A stretch of DNA of 64,000 bases from contig CM029120.1 in NCBI GenBank assembly GCA_016859345.1, positions 7,679,501-7,743,500 on the forward strand. Direction: 5' to 3'. Origin of the DNA: Istiophorus platypterus. Lineage: Eukaryota > Chordata > Actinopteri > Istiophoriformes > Istiophoridae. How positions within the stretch are numbered: position 1 is the stretch's first letter; each line of letters begins with the position of its first letter. Under the pieces are notes generated by a model. The model was not told the origin of the DNA. It saw only the letters and a list, made by a program, of their open reading frames with translations, and did no database searches. The translations under genes and the position numbers were made by a program. Positions 41,343 to 52,100 of this stretch are shown one piece after another.

Positions 41343-41770
41343 CACACACCTCTGCCCGAGCTGGCACAACATCGTAGACATCCAGGGGGGATCTCTCTCT
41401 CTCTCTCTCTCGAACTGGGATCAGGCTTTCACTGCACCGCTGCTGCCTCCGCTGCCGCAGAAATCCTCTCTAGATCATTAATGTCCGTCTGCGCGTCTGT
41501 GGGCAAATCGGTTCGGCGACTTCATGGATCGTTAACTGGCTTGATGCGAGTTCCCCAAACCTCAAGGGTGTTTCAAGTCATGCTGGAAGGCTGAAATTCA
41601 CTTTGGAAACTTGGTCGGTCTGCAGACGGGGTGGGGGGGGAGAGGGATTCACATGTTATTTACCAGCGCGTCGTCGGCGGGATGCTGCGAGTGCGTCTCT
41701 TCGGCAAAGGTCCGAAACTTTTCTCCCATTACGCGCGGCCGGGGAGATAAGATGCGGCGCCCGGGTTAGG

Positions 41771-41807
<37 letters not shown>

Positions 41808-42580
41808 ATTACAATCGATCACCCCTCAGACTTCACCCGAGGCTCGTGATTCTATCAGCGATATCTTTGCTCATCAGCAGACGCGAGACAGCGTCCGAAT
41901 CGCCCGTCATATTTGTTTACCCAGATCTGCGAGGAGCCTGGCGCACGCTTTTGTTCGCTCCTTCCCGCGACGCGGATCTCTTCACGGCGTAAAACTGCGT
42001 CCACTCGACTCCTTTTTTCCTCCCTCTCTCTCTCTCTTATTGCATTTTAAGGAAATACATCCCAGGTAGACGGACACGCTCCTCTCCGATATTTTCAGTC
42101 CAAACTTATTATCGCACCACAACAAGCATCCTCTCTCCAACGGGCGCAGGCTCTCGCAGCATCTGAACTTGGTTGATCCCTCCGCTGCCACTGGCTCTAA
42201 TCCAATGTGACTCCAGACGCGGTGCGCCCTAGCTCTCCGTGCGTCACGCTGACCGGCGCAGCCAGAGAGGGGGGGGGCGCGCTTGATGATCACAGTTTTA
42301 ATCCCGACACGCTCCGGTGCAACCTCCACCTATGGCGGAAACAAACACTCACCGGCACCCTGATTCGGTGTAGCCTAAGTAACCCCCACCCCCAAATCTC
42401 TCTCTCGCGCTCCCTATCTCCCTCTCCCTCTCTCTCTCTCTCTCTCCACATCTCGCTCTCCCATTCTCTCTGCCCGGGCGGGGTCTGTGGCCGCGCCGCG
42501 CCGCGCCGAGCCGCGCATCCTCCGGGGGCTCGGTGCTGGCTGACTCACTGCGCCCTGGCGCTACACAACAGAGAGTCTGT
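41343..42580 (-). promoter_or_regulatory. efna2: efna2 5'UTR and CpG-island promoter
   Basis: Dense CpG, GC boxes and C/T runs, ending in a (CCGCG)-rich block near 42480-42530. On the coding strand there are GA repeats at about 41394-41411, 41773-41803 and 42420-42446, so the leader or promoter is GAGA-rich. No TATA box seen. Transcription start and any upstream non-coding exon cannot be fixed from sequence. Plus-strand open frames here (41603-41992, 42207-42668) look like chance in GC-rich DNA. Confidence 0.65.
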
Positions 42581-44714
42581 GGAGGAAAGTGCCAACTCAA
42601 CTAAACACTTTTTTAAAAATTATATTTTTAGTTTGATGAGGTTAACTGACCCTTTTAGTGCGACATGAATTAAGAATTTGTGCAAACAACTTAATCAAGA
42701 TGATCTATTTTAGTTTCCCAGAAAGAAACTGGAAATCACAGTTGCTGTCTGTTTTGGGATTTGTTAGACTTGGTATAAATCAACACTATAGCCAATCTGC
42801 CTCACTAAGGGTGTGTGTGTGTGTTTCCCCCCCTTTTTCTATCGCATCTAGACTTGTAACGCACCCGTGAAGTTCACGATCAGTTTGAAAGCTGCGGCCT
42901 GATGGATGGGGCTGAGAGATAGAGAGAGAGGGGGCGCCTGAGGGATCGCTGAAACAGTGGAGTCATTTTCCATCAGTGTCCATTAGGCCCAAAGGGCAGG
43001 CGGAGGCAGCACCAAGCCTAAAACCTGTGAGCCATAAACCTCCGGATAGCAGAGAGTGACAGAGCGCGGCCACCCCCGCTGCCTCTGTCCTGCGTGCCCG
43101 TGCGTGTGCGTGTACGCGCAGGGCTCCTCCGCAGAAACACATCCATCTTACGCATCTAAGTCCCATGGCCAGCGAGATGAGCTATAGACCAGTTACCACC
43201 TTGTTTCCACAAGGTGCTCCGTGATTTTTCTAACGTGTCGATACTTTGGAGCGGAGCGAGCTCCCGTGAGGATCAATGCACCCTCGACGAGATGAGAATT
43301 GATTCAAGAACAAGGGAGGGGAAAAGAAAAATCGCAACAAGCTCGTTTTGCGCTATTACGCATCGCCGCCGTAGTAAAATGAATGGAGAGAAACGCGGTG
43401 TAATGGAGAGGCAAAGTGAGGTTGCTCTGCGGTGTGCAAACGCTATCGGGCCCCTACACAAAATAGACAGTTCCCCAAAATTAAACTGACTAGTCCCACC
43501 GTTCCTAAATCTAATAGGCCCCGCGCTGTCATCTTAAACGGAACCTTTCCGCGGCTCCATCTTTCACATCTTATTGTGCCTCTCGGTTGGATCCATTATG
43601 CAAAGTGTCCTAGTTTTGCTTTGCCCCTGCTCTGCCTGCGAAGTAATGCCTGTAATTTGGGCTGCTGAATTCAGGCAGGAAGAGAACCCGTGCACCCCCA
43701 AATAACCCAAATACAGCTGCGTGTTGTCCGCCTCTCTGGATGAATTATTCAACATCTGTCTGAGGCCTGCATATGTAAACAGGTGGATAGTCTCCTGATG
43801 GCTCTTTTTAAAAGGGGGGCCAATACAGACCAAAGACATCCTTCACCTCAGCTTCAGGCTTTTCCTCCTCTGCCTCGGCTCTCTGATAATGAGTCTAAAT
43901 CTCATGTAAGCCCCGCAGAGTAAACAGTATTGGGAGGATTCATACAGGAGGGGGCTCTTAAGTGGATCCTAAATCTAAATTAATGTGGGTCAGAGGGTCA
44001 GGGTTGGGATACATGCATCCTTTAAAGGGCGTCAAAGCCTGGAATTTATAGCCGGTTAAGTCTGGGGCTGCTCTTGCAGTTTGACTCTGCTCAAAACAGA
44101 CATAAATTATAGACACATGAATGATCTCCGGGCTCCACAACTTAAAACACAAAACAGATGAATGCGTGTCTTTTCAAGCTGTTGACTAACAAAGCATCTA
44201 TTCAAATTCAGCCCACTTTCAAGTCTCAAACATCAGACACCCACAAATTACACACAGGACGGTCTCTTGAACCACTTGTCCAGCCAGGCCCCCATTCAAC
44301 CGCCAGCAGGATCGCATTTGTGTGTGGCCTCGGTGTTTGCCCGAATTTGCTTGATTAGAGACCACAGCACTAATGTAAATAAATGTTGCCAGATGTGGTG
44401 GGATCACCACCCCACGTGGTTTCATTTAGTCCCAAGCGCAGTTGATGATAGGAACATCCCAAGGGTCTGGATTTCAGCAAACAAGTGGAGGAGGGTGGGG
44501 GGGTTGGGGTACCATTTGCACAAATGACACACTGAACTAGTTAAAAGCACAAACGTGGCGACATTTTGGAGACACTTTCAGTTGTTACAACAAATTAAAG
44601 CACACAACTTCTTACTTTGCTCTCAAATAACTTTTGGATCACAGTAATTTTGGAAAATAGCTTTACCCTTGCTGAATGTGCTTGCCATTTTTAGTTGTCT
44701 TAAAAAAAAAATCA

Positions 44715-44755
<41 letters not shown>

Positions 44756-46194
44756 ACATGATTAGATTTAGATCAAGCCCCCCATCCCCTTTTTAGCCAG
44801 TAGCTTCTGGAATCTGGTAACCTAAAAACACCACAGATCCATGTTTGAGTTACCCTTCCACCCAATTATGCAATCTCTTTGCATTTCAATATATTCCAAA
44901 GGGGATTCCAAGTAGACTGCTCTCTCCTCTAAATTACTCTTGGTGCAGAGTGATGTACTAAGATGCTGCAAGTAAACAAGGGTCTGAGGTATCAAAAAGC
45001 AGCATCAAAGTGTCAAGTTGCCGCCATGGAGTTTCCTGGCTGGCAGGGATACAGCAAACAGCAAAGACGGTTAAAATTAAAAAAAAAAAAGAACCTTCAC
45101 CTGAGATGTCAAGAAGATTAAAATAAAAGTACTGCCTTCTTTTGCCATTCTAAAACATGCTGCAGAAATTTTATGTATTCTTGGTTATGCCCAGCGAGTA
45201 TCTTCAGTCTAGTATCTATCTTTAACTGTGACCTTCACGCATCCCTTCTTATGCAAAGCAATAACAGAAGAGAATCGAGTGTCTTTGCTGTGGAATTCAC
45301 ACCAACTTGGCACTCACTACGTTGAAGACCACACTCCACAAGATAGCAGGATTGTACAAGAAAATCCAGCTCCTCTCACTGACAAACGCAGACACCACCG
45401 GACTCAATTCTCATTTGTCCCTCTCAAAAAAAAAAAAAAAAAGGTAGAGAAGATCTGAGGTTAATCCTCTCCACTGCTATGTAAGGGTGTGAAAAAGAGA
45501 GGGAGGGAAAAAAAGGTATAATGCCAGAAAGCCCACGGTAGCACTTGAGATTAAGCCACCAACTATTGACATTGTGAGTGACAGGTAAAGTCACCTCAGC
45601 TCAACAGACTTTGATAACCACTGGAGTGCAAGACCTCCCCCTAGTGTCGCAAGAGGTGTATGACCAGTTTTTCACTGGGACCCCCACCACCACCTCTCAC
45701 ATCCCCAAGGAACTTTGTGATACACATGGATGCCATATATGCCGATAGCCACGCAGTTATTCATCTTGCGAGATACAGCCATTTGGTTACCACAGCAACC
45801 TGGCTCCTCTCCTTCAAGACAGACTAGCTCAACTAAAAAGGTCAAAGCAGAGCACAGGAGGATGGAGGATTATTCAGAATCATCATAAATAGCATGTATC
45901 CAGCGTTGAATATCGAATTAACTCTCCACCCCGCCATAATCATCATCGTCACAGCTGTTTTCGCCAAAGGATCGTAACAGGATTGAGCTGAGCCCAGTCG
46001 AGCAGTCAGTCAAGTTTCAGATGGGATGAGTACAAAGTTGGAAATACAGTAAAAGATTAAAAAAAAAAACCCACCAGTAGTAAAACAGGATGGGAAAATG
46101 TGGAAAATGTTACGAGATGTTAACCGATACAGAGCAGCAGGTCCACAGGACAGAGGGGAAGAGACAGAAAACCAAATGAGGCCAGATGAAAGAA
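42581..46194. other. Intergenic region between ptbp1 and efna2
   Basis: The part to about 43550 is still CpG-rich and may belong to the efna2 promoter domain. The rest is A/T-rich with an (AT)n run (44717-44753) and small homopolymers. No exon or RNA gene recognised. Confidence 0.55.
44717..44753. repeat. (AT)n run inside an inverted repeat
   Basis: The TA run is bounded by CATGTC on the left and GACATG on the right, forming a perfect-arm palindrome. Confidence 0.9.
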
Positions 46195-46209
46195 GGAACA
46201 AACTAAAGA

Positions 46210-46215
46210 TTTATT
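46210..46215 (-). terminator. Candidate ptbp1 polyadenylation signal AATAAA
   Basis: Canonical hexamer on the coding strand, followed within 30-60 nt by T-rich, GT-containing sequence. It is downstream of all the miR-124 seed matches. A second AATAAA lies at 48789-48784, and an ATTAAA variant at 46311-46306. Confidence 0.5.
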
Positions 46216-47890
46216 GAAGGCAGCAGAAGATGCAAGAGACAAGAACAGAATGGTGGTGGTGGGGGGAGCGGGGCACATACAGAGACACTTCTGTGTTCAG
46301 ATAGGTTTAATGTCTTTGTGTTACAAAAGTTTTTTTTTGTTTTTACAGCTCAAGAGAGCTTAATAGGTCTGTATTGTTTTATCAAAATATACATGTTTTG
46401 AACGTAAAGTGGATATAATTCAAATGATTTTGTGGTACAAAAACATGAATATATACAACCATCAACCCCGCTTCATACAATAACCCCACCCCGCTCCCAT
46501 ATAAAAAAAAGAGAGAAAAATAAAAGCTTTTAACAAAAACTGAAAGGCATATAATCATCTACACTGTCAACATCACAGCTAGGACTGTGGATGAATTAAG
46601 CATCCATTCTATAGCAATCTCTACCCAAATTAGGCTCTTTGTAAAGTCAATCAAACAGAAGGGGTACAATATACAGTATACGTTCTTACCCAAAACATAT
46701 TTTAACCTCATGTGACTTTTTTCCAGGGTATTTGAGGAACAGAACAAAGGAAATTGTAGCCTTGTTTTTGTGGAATAAGTAGGAATGTGAAAAAAAAAAC
46801 CTTTAAGAAATTGCTACACTACAAAACAGCAGGGATAGAAGATACTTTGGTCCTTAACAGCAATAACCGTCGGCAGCTACATGAAGCTTCGTTAAGTCAT
46901 GCATAATCATCTTTTACAAAAATAGAGACAGAGCGAATCTGTATCTGGTCCAAGACTACAGTGGTCGAGGCTGTGGAAACCGGTGCTTGAGGCACGCAGG
47001 AATGTGACAACATTTAAGACTTCAGCGTGATGGTGCCAACCTGGACCTATCATTGAGGAAAAGTGCACTAAAGAACCTGACTGTGGCTTAAGTGTACACA
47101 GACAGGGAACGGGTGATGTTGATCCCACCCTGTAAATCCTGTTATCCTGAATTTAAGAGAAAAATATACTGGGTTTTTAGACACAGTCCAAGACTGTCTT
47201 AACTATCAATTGACGAATGCCTCCCAGCTGCCTCTCACAGGTACTATTACCTGAATATAATGGGATAAAGGCATCTTTGCAGACAGGTAAGGTAAAACAG
47301 CTGAACGAGAGGTAAACAAAGTCAACTGACCAGGCTGCAAAGGGTTTCAGCCTCAGATTAAAAATTCAAGGAGTCAAGGCACTGTGATAATGATCAAACC
47401 CAGCCACTACATATAGGTATCAGTTAAGCTTCGAAGTGATACACATGTAAATGCTAACACTAAAAAGAAAAAGATAAATGAATATATAGATGTCCACATA
47501 TAGATGAACATAATATGGTTAAATGAGGCCCCAAACACCATTGTCCTTATTGACAGAGGACTAAACGAAGGTGAATGGGGACTGTAGGACAGGAAAGCTG
47601 AATACAGCTCCGCTCCTGCCACAATACACCTAATAGGGCTAAATTACCTAGCAAGGATATTAGGCATCTAACTGACTTACATTCATAGTTTCTACATATA
47701 TATAATGAGGCTATATGCATACAAATCCTTAGATAAGAAGAAACAGAAGACTGAATGAGCCACTTTCCCCCCTTGTTAAACAATGCTGGTACATGCCAAA
47801 AGGCATGAAAAAAAAAAAAGGCATTGTTAAGACCATGTCTTTTCCAAATGAAGACCGAGCAATGCTTAAGGCAATCTGGTTGGGGCAAAG

Positions 47891-47898
47891 TAAGGCAC
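47891..47898 (-). promoter_or_regulatory. Second miR-124 8-mer target site
   Basis: Coding strand GTGCCTTA, here extended one more base (CGTGCCTTA). A 7-mer-A1 match (TGCCTTA) lies 18-24 nt further downstream at 47873-47867, a spacing compatible with cooperative repression. Additional six-base seed matches occur at 47818-47823 and 47799-47804. Confidence 0.7.
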
Positions 47899-49034
47899 GA
47901 GTCCGTAGATAAAGATAGTGAAAGAAGAATGCTTCCTTATTAAAACAACTTTGGATAGTGGTATGGATCCCCTAAAGCAAATATGTGGGTAGTTACGAGA
48001 AGATAAAAATAAAAATAGAAACTGGGAAAAATGGTTGTTGATCTGTGAGCCAAAACAAAATCCTCGTCCAAAACCGTTTCTGACTGGCCAAACTGGTTCA
48101 AAGTGGCATTTCAAAAGAGGCACACACACATAGATATATCCACACAACTATTATAGTAAAAGGAATGCTGAAGTGTGTCTGGTGTGGAAAGGATTCATCC
48201 ACATAAGCATACATCTGTGATGGAGGGTGTCTTTTTTTTTTTTTTTTTTTGTTTTAAGCGATTTGGTCTAAAGTGACAGTTTATCAGCTTCCCCTACTTT
48301 ACCTCCTATATAATGTGTTTCAATGCAGAATGTTGCCTGTTTCACCCCTTAAAACCATGACGGAATGGGATTAATGATGAGGTTTGGGCACCCAGGACCT
48401 GTTCTGAATGGGAACTATTTGATTAGAAAAATGCTTCGATTCTACTTTTTGACTCCCATACTAAGTTTGGACCTTTTCATTTCCATTGCCTAATTCCCAT
48501 GCCAATGCATGTGAATGTTTGTATTATGGACAGGAGCTGGCACTGAGCTTCAAAAAAGACCACAGCTATACAGGAATCCCTAATCACTGATCAAAAACAA
48601 TTTCCAGCACCGGAGGAAGGCTGTGTAACTTATTGTGGCATTATATTTGATGTCCCAAGTTGAAGGCATAATGCATAATGCATAATCTGCTAGTGCAAGC
48701 TGGTCTAGTTCAAATACAAACAAGTGTAGAACAGCGACAATTCCAATTCTTAATTTCAGGAATGGCTATTCAAATTTGATGTTTTTATTTACAATGCAAC
48801 CTATTTTTTGCGTCATTTTCGTTATAATGTGAAAATCAGGAATTAATCAATATGCAGACTTGCTAGAATTTGATACCCAGACCTATAATGATGAGGAATG
48901 ACTAAGAATGGGGGTGAAGAGAGCAACTCTCTACATAGAAACACAGACATAAATATGATATGGTTGCCATTTCCACTGAAGGCAAACTTGAGAAAAGTAG
49001 CGTTCAGATGGCAATAGGTTTGGAGGGAGGAAGG

Positions 49035-49042
49035 TAAGGCAC
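49035..49042 (-). promoter_or_regulatory. miR-124 8-mer target site next to the stop codon
   Basis: Coding strand reads GTGCCTTA immediately after the TGA. This is a perfect 8-mer (seed 2-8 plus A1) for miR-124-3p (UAAGGCAC...). PTBP1 is an established miR-124 target in neurons. Sites this close to a stop can be shielded by ribosomes, so its strength is uncertain. Confidence 0.65.
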
Positions 49043-49175
49043 TCAGATGGTGGACTTGGAGAAGGACACTCGAAGGTGATGGTTCTCTCCCAGATCGTGG
49101 TTGTGGAACTCAATGAGGGACTCAATTGCCTCCTCGACTGAGCCCATCTGGATCAGGGCCATCTTGCGATCTTTT
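49043..49175 (-). CDS. ptbp1: ptbp1 last coding exon 15 (end of RRM4, stop)
   Basis: Begins after TTTTACAG; encodes KDRKMALIQMGSVEEAIESL (RNP1 strand and helix 2) and ends HHLRVSFSKSTI followed by TGA at 49045-49043. The C-terminal sequence is characteristic of PTBP family members. The 3'UTR continues in the same exon. Confidence 0.97.
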
Positions 49176-52100
49176 CTGTAAAATAAAAGTGTACAATGTG
49201 ACTGAAAGTGCCAAAAATCAGACAATTGTTTTCTGGGTTGCTGTTTGCTATGGTTTGCTTGAAAAACTGAATTTTCTCAATGTCCTACAATGCAGCTAAA
49301 GGCTAATTTATGCTTCTGTGTCAAATCTACGACCTAGCCACCACAAGTGGCCAATGCTATCGTAAGCATTTATATTTCTGCACTGATGTTTGCTCTGCAC
49401 TTACACAGCGACTAAAACTGAGCGGAACTTGATGGAGTCTGAGCTGATAGATGTTTAACAGCTGTTTGTTTTTTCTGAAATTACTGTAAAGCAGAAATGA
49501 GAATGCATCAGAGCAGACAGTTCATACAACAGCTGTGAAGAAGGAAAAGCCGGAAATGCGATGCTATCAAGGTGACCAGAAACAGTTCTTGTGGTCCATG
49601 TCACAGTGAAGCAGTTACATTTTTTGGGAGGTGCATATCAGGCTATGGTGTAGGGTCCACAGCTATGGCGTAGTTTTGATGCAGAAGCATAAACTGGCCT
49701 TTAGTCACACTCTAAACAACGAACAACTATTCATAGCACACTTCCTTGAATTGGCATTTCATTAAATAATGGTTATAGCGTGTTCTAAAAAAATTCAAAC
49801 AGATAATGACATAATTTTGAAAAGACAACTGAGTGTAACTGGACGGAGACTTACTGAAAGAACTTGAAGGCCTTGACTGTGGCTCCTGAGCTGGCAAACA
49901 GCCTCCTGAGGTCATCCTCCACCACGGAAGGCCTAAAGTCGGGGGGGGGGGGTGTCAAATGCATCAACATGAAAAATTTATGCGGATATATATTCCCTTT
50001 ACTAGTTTGTTTATGTAATAGTCTGTTGAAACAAGATGCAAGAGTTATGACTAAGGCACCACTAGAGTAGCATGTTTAGAAAATACTGTCACAACTATTT
50101 AATCCAATGCACTAAATATAGAAAAAAAAAGACTACAAAGGAAAAGCTTAAAGCACAAAAGTCTGCTGGGGAGACAGTGGGAATGAAAATGAGGCTCTTG
50201 CAGCAGCACTCACGGTATGTTGGAGAGGTGGAGTGTTGCAGAGGGTGGGAAGATGTTGGAGTAATTTTTAGAGCCAGGCTTCTTGAAACGATGCAGTGGT
50301 GAGTTACTGTAGTCCTTTGTGAGGCCCTGGTCCTCGTGGCCTTCTCGGGGCAGCTGCACTGTGGTGTGTTTTGACAATGTCACGCGCATGGCCCTGCCAT
50401 GAAGCCGCTGGCCATTCAGGTGGCTCATAGCTGTGAAACATTAATAGGATAGTTAACACTTGAAACTGGGCTTCCACGTACAATTCTAAACAAGTGATGA
50501 AAGTGATTTAATTTATTTTTTCCCTTTGTTGCCAGATAAACTGATCAATTTTAATTTGCACATTCAAGTAGTTTGAATGAGTAATCACTATTTTTGGTTT
50601 AAACAAATCAAAAACCCATTGGAGCCAATTTAAATCAGTTCCTTCCTTACCCTCTCAATACATCCACATCAAATGTCTGAAAAGATTTTCTGAATATTTT
50701 TATGTAGATAGAAATTGTAAAACAAATTCAACAAGTAAATCATCACAAATTGGCAGACAGCCATTTATAAAAAGAAAGATCTGTGCTGTTTGCTTATTTG
50801 AGACCCAATAAGTAAAGACTCAAAACAAGATATAGTAAATGCAATAAAAAAAAAATAAGACGAAAGAAAAAGCTAGATCAAAGAAAGCAGTTAATGTGTC
50901 ACAGGTCTGGATTGTAGCTACCTAGCTGAGCCTGTGTGCCATCTGACATCTGGATGAGAGCATTCTCCTTTTTATTGAACAGGATCTTCACCCTCATCAC
51001 GTCGCCATACACACCTAAGGAAGAAGAGGAAGATGTAACAATACACGTGCAGCAGAGACCAACACAGCTTTTACAGGAGCCACACAGTCAATCACAGCAA
51101 CGAATCAGATCAGACACATCAATATCCATACTGCTACCAAACGAACACCGTCTGATTTAAAAGTAATTGTCAGGCTATTCAGTAATTCTGTTCAATTCTG
51201 TGTGGAATTTCTACAACTAATCCTAGGTAAGCCCTCATAGATAACATCTACATAGGTGCCAATAGCAAATATGGTTATGCTTGAGAAGGGGGAGATATTG
51301 ATTTTGGGGGAGGGGGGGGAATCATCAAAAAAAATAGTAAAATGGGTGGTTCTGATCGGGTTGATCGCTCTAAAGAAGGAAAGGCTGATTACTTGATCAA
51401 CTTGAGGGCCAGATAGACAAACATGCAGGAATAAACTAAACATGCACATATCTACATTAGAGTAACTGAGACAAACTGCAAAAGAATAATATGGTGACAT
51501 AATCCAAGGGATATGTCAACTAACAGTTACTAAAAAAAGCAGCAGCATTTCATCTCTCTGTGCGCTGTTGCCGAATAACTCAAGGCAACCACAGAAAAAT
51601 CACCAAAAACGAAATCTGATGAGCTGTCATGGCTTAAAATTTGACAGCACAAAATAAAAATAAAAAAGTTGACTTTTATCCACCTCCGGAGGGTGATGCT
51701 TCAGAATTTAGATCAGCTTCTTGTCTTATTCCTGTAGAACATGATCCCTACATTTCTATTTGGTAGGGCAATAATTACATTGAAGGGCACTGCTCTTTGA
51801 AGATGAAAATTGCAAATACTTTTTGCCAATGGACAGTAAGCCACGGCCGATTAAAATTAAATGAAATGCTGCAGCTTTGTGTGGTGTTCTCACCTTACTT
51901 TCCTTACACAAACCCACAACAACCAAAACCAGTCATACAAACCCCGAAACAAACAGACAACTCGACCCTTCATAGCCCTGTAGTCTGATGACAAGCCATC
52001 AGTGGTTAAAAAACAACAAAGCCAACAACTTGAGACAAGACATGCCCACCTTGCCAGGTAACAGTAGTAATAAAAAGGAGATGAAAGGATGATAACGTAC

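Larger units (their letters stand above)
46195..49042 (-). other. ptbp1: ptbp1 3' untranslated region (extent inferred)
   Basis: About 2.8 kb of A/T-rich sequence downstream of the stop with no splice signals or coding potential that I can recognise. It includes homopolymer T runs on the plus strand (48232-48250) and several miR-124 seed matches on the coding strand. The 3' end is placed just past the AATAAA at 46215-46210; an earlier AATAAA at 48789-48784 could give a much shorter form. The extent is inference; transcript data are not available here. Confidence 0.6.

Noticed and set aside
41268..42668. Plus-strand frames over the CpG island (41268-41594, 41603-41992, 42207-42668)
   Set aside because: GC-rich DNA opposite the ephrin exon and promoter; Ser/Leu runs derive from CT repeats and there is no recognisable domain.
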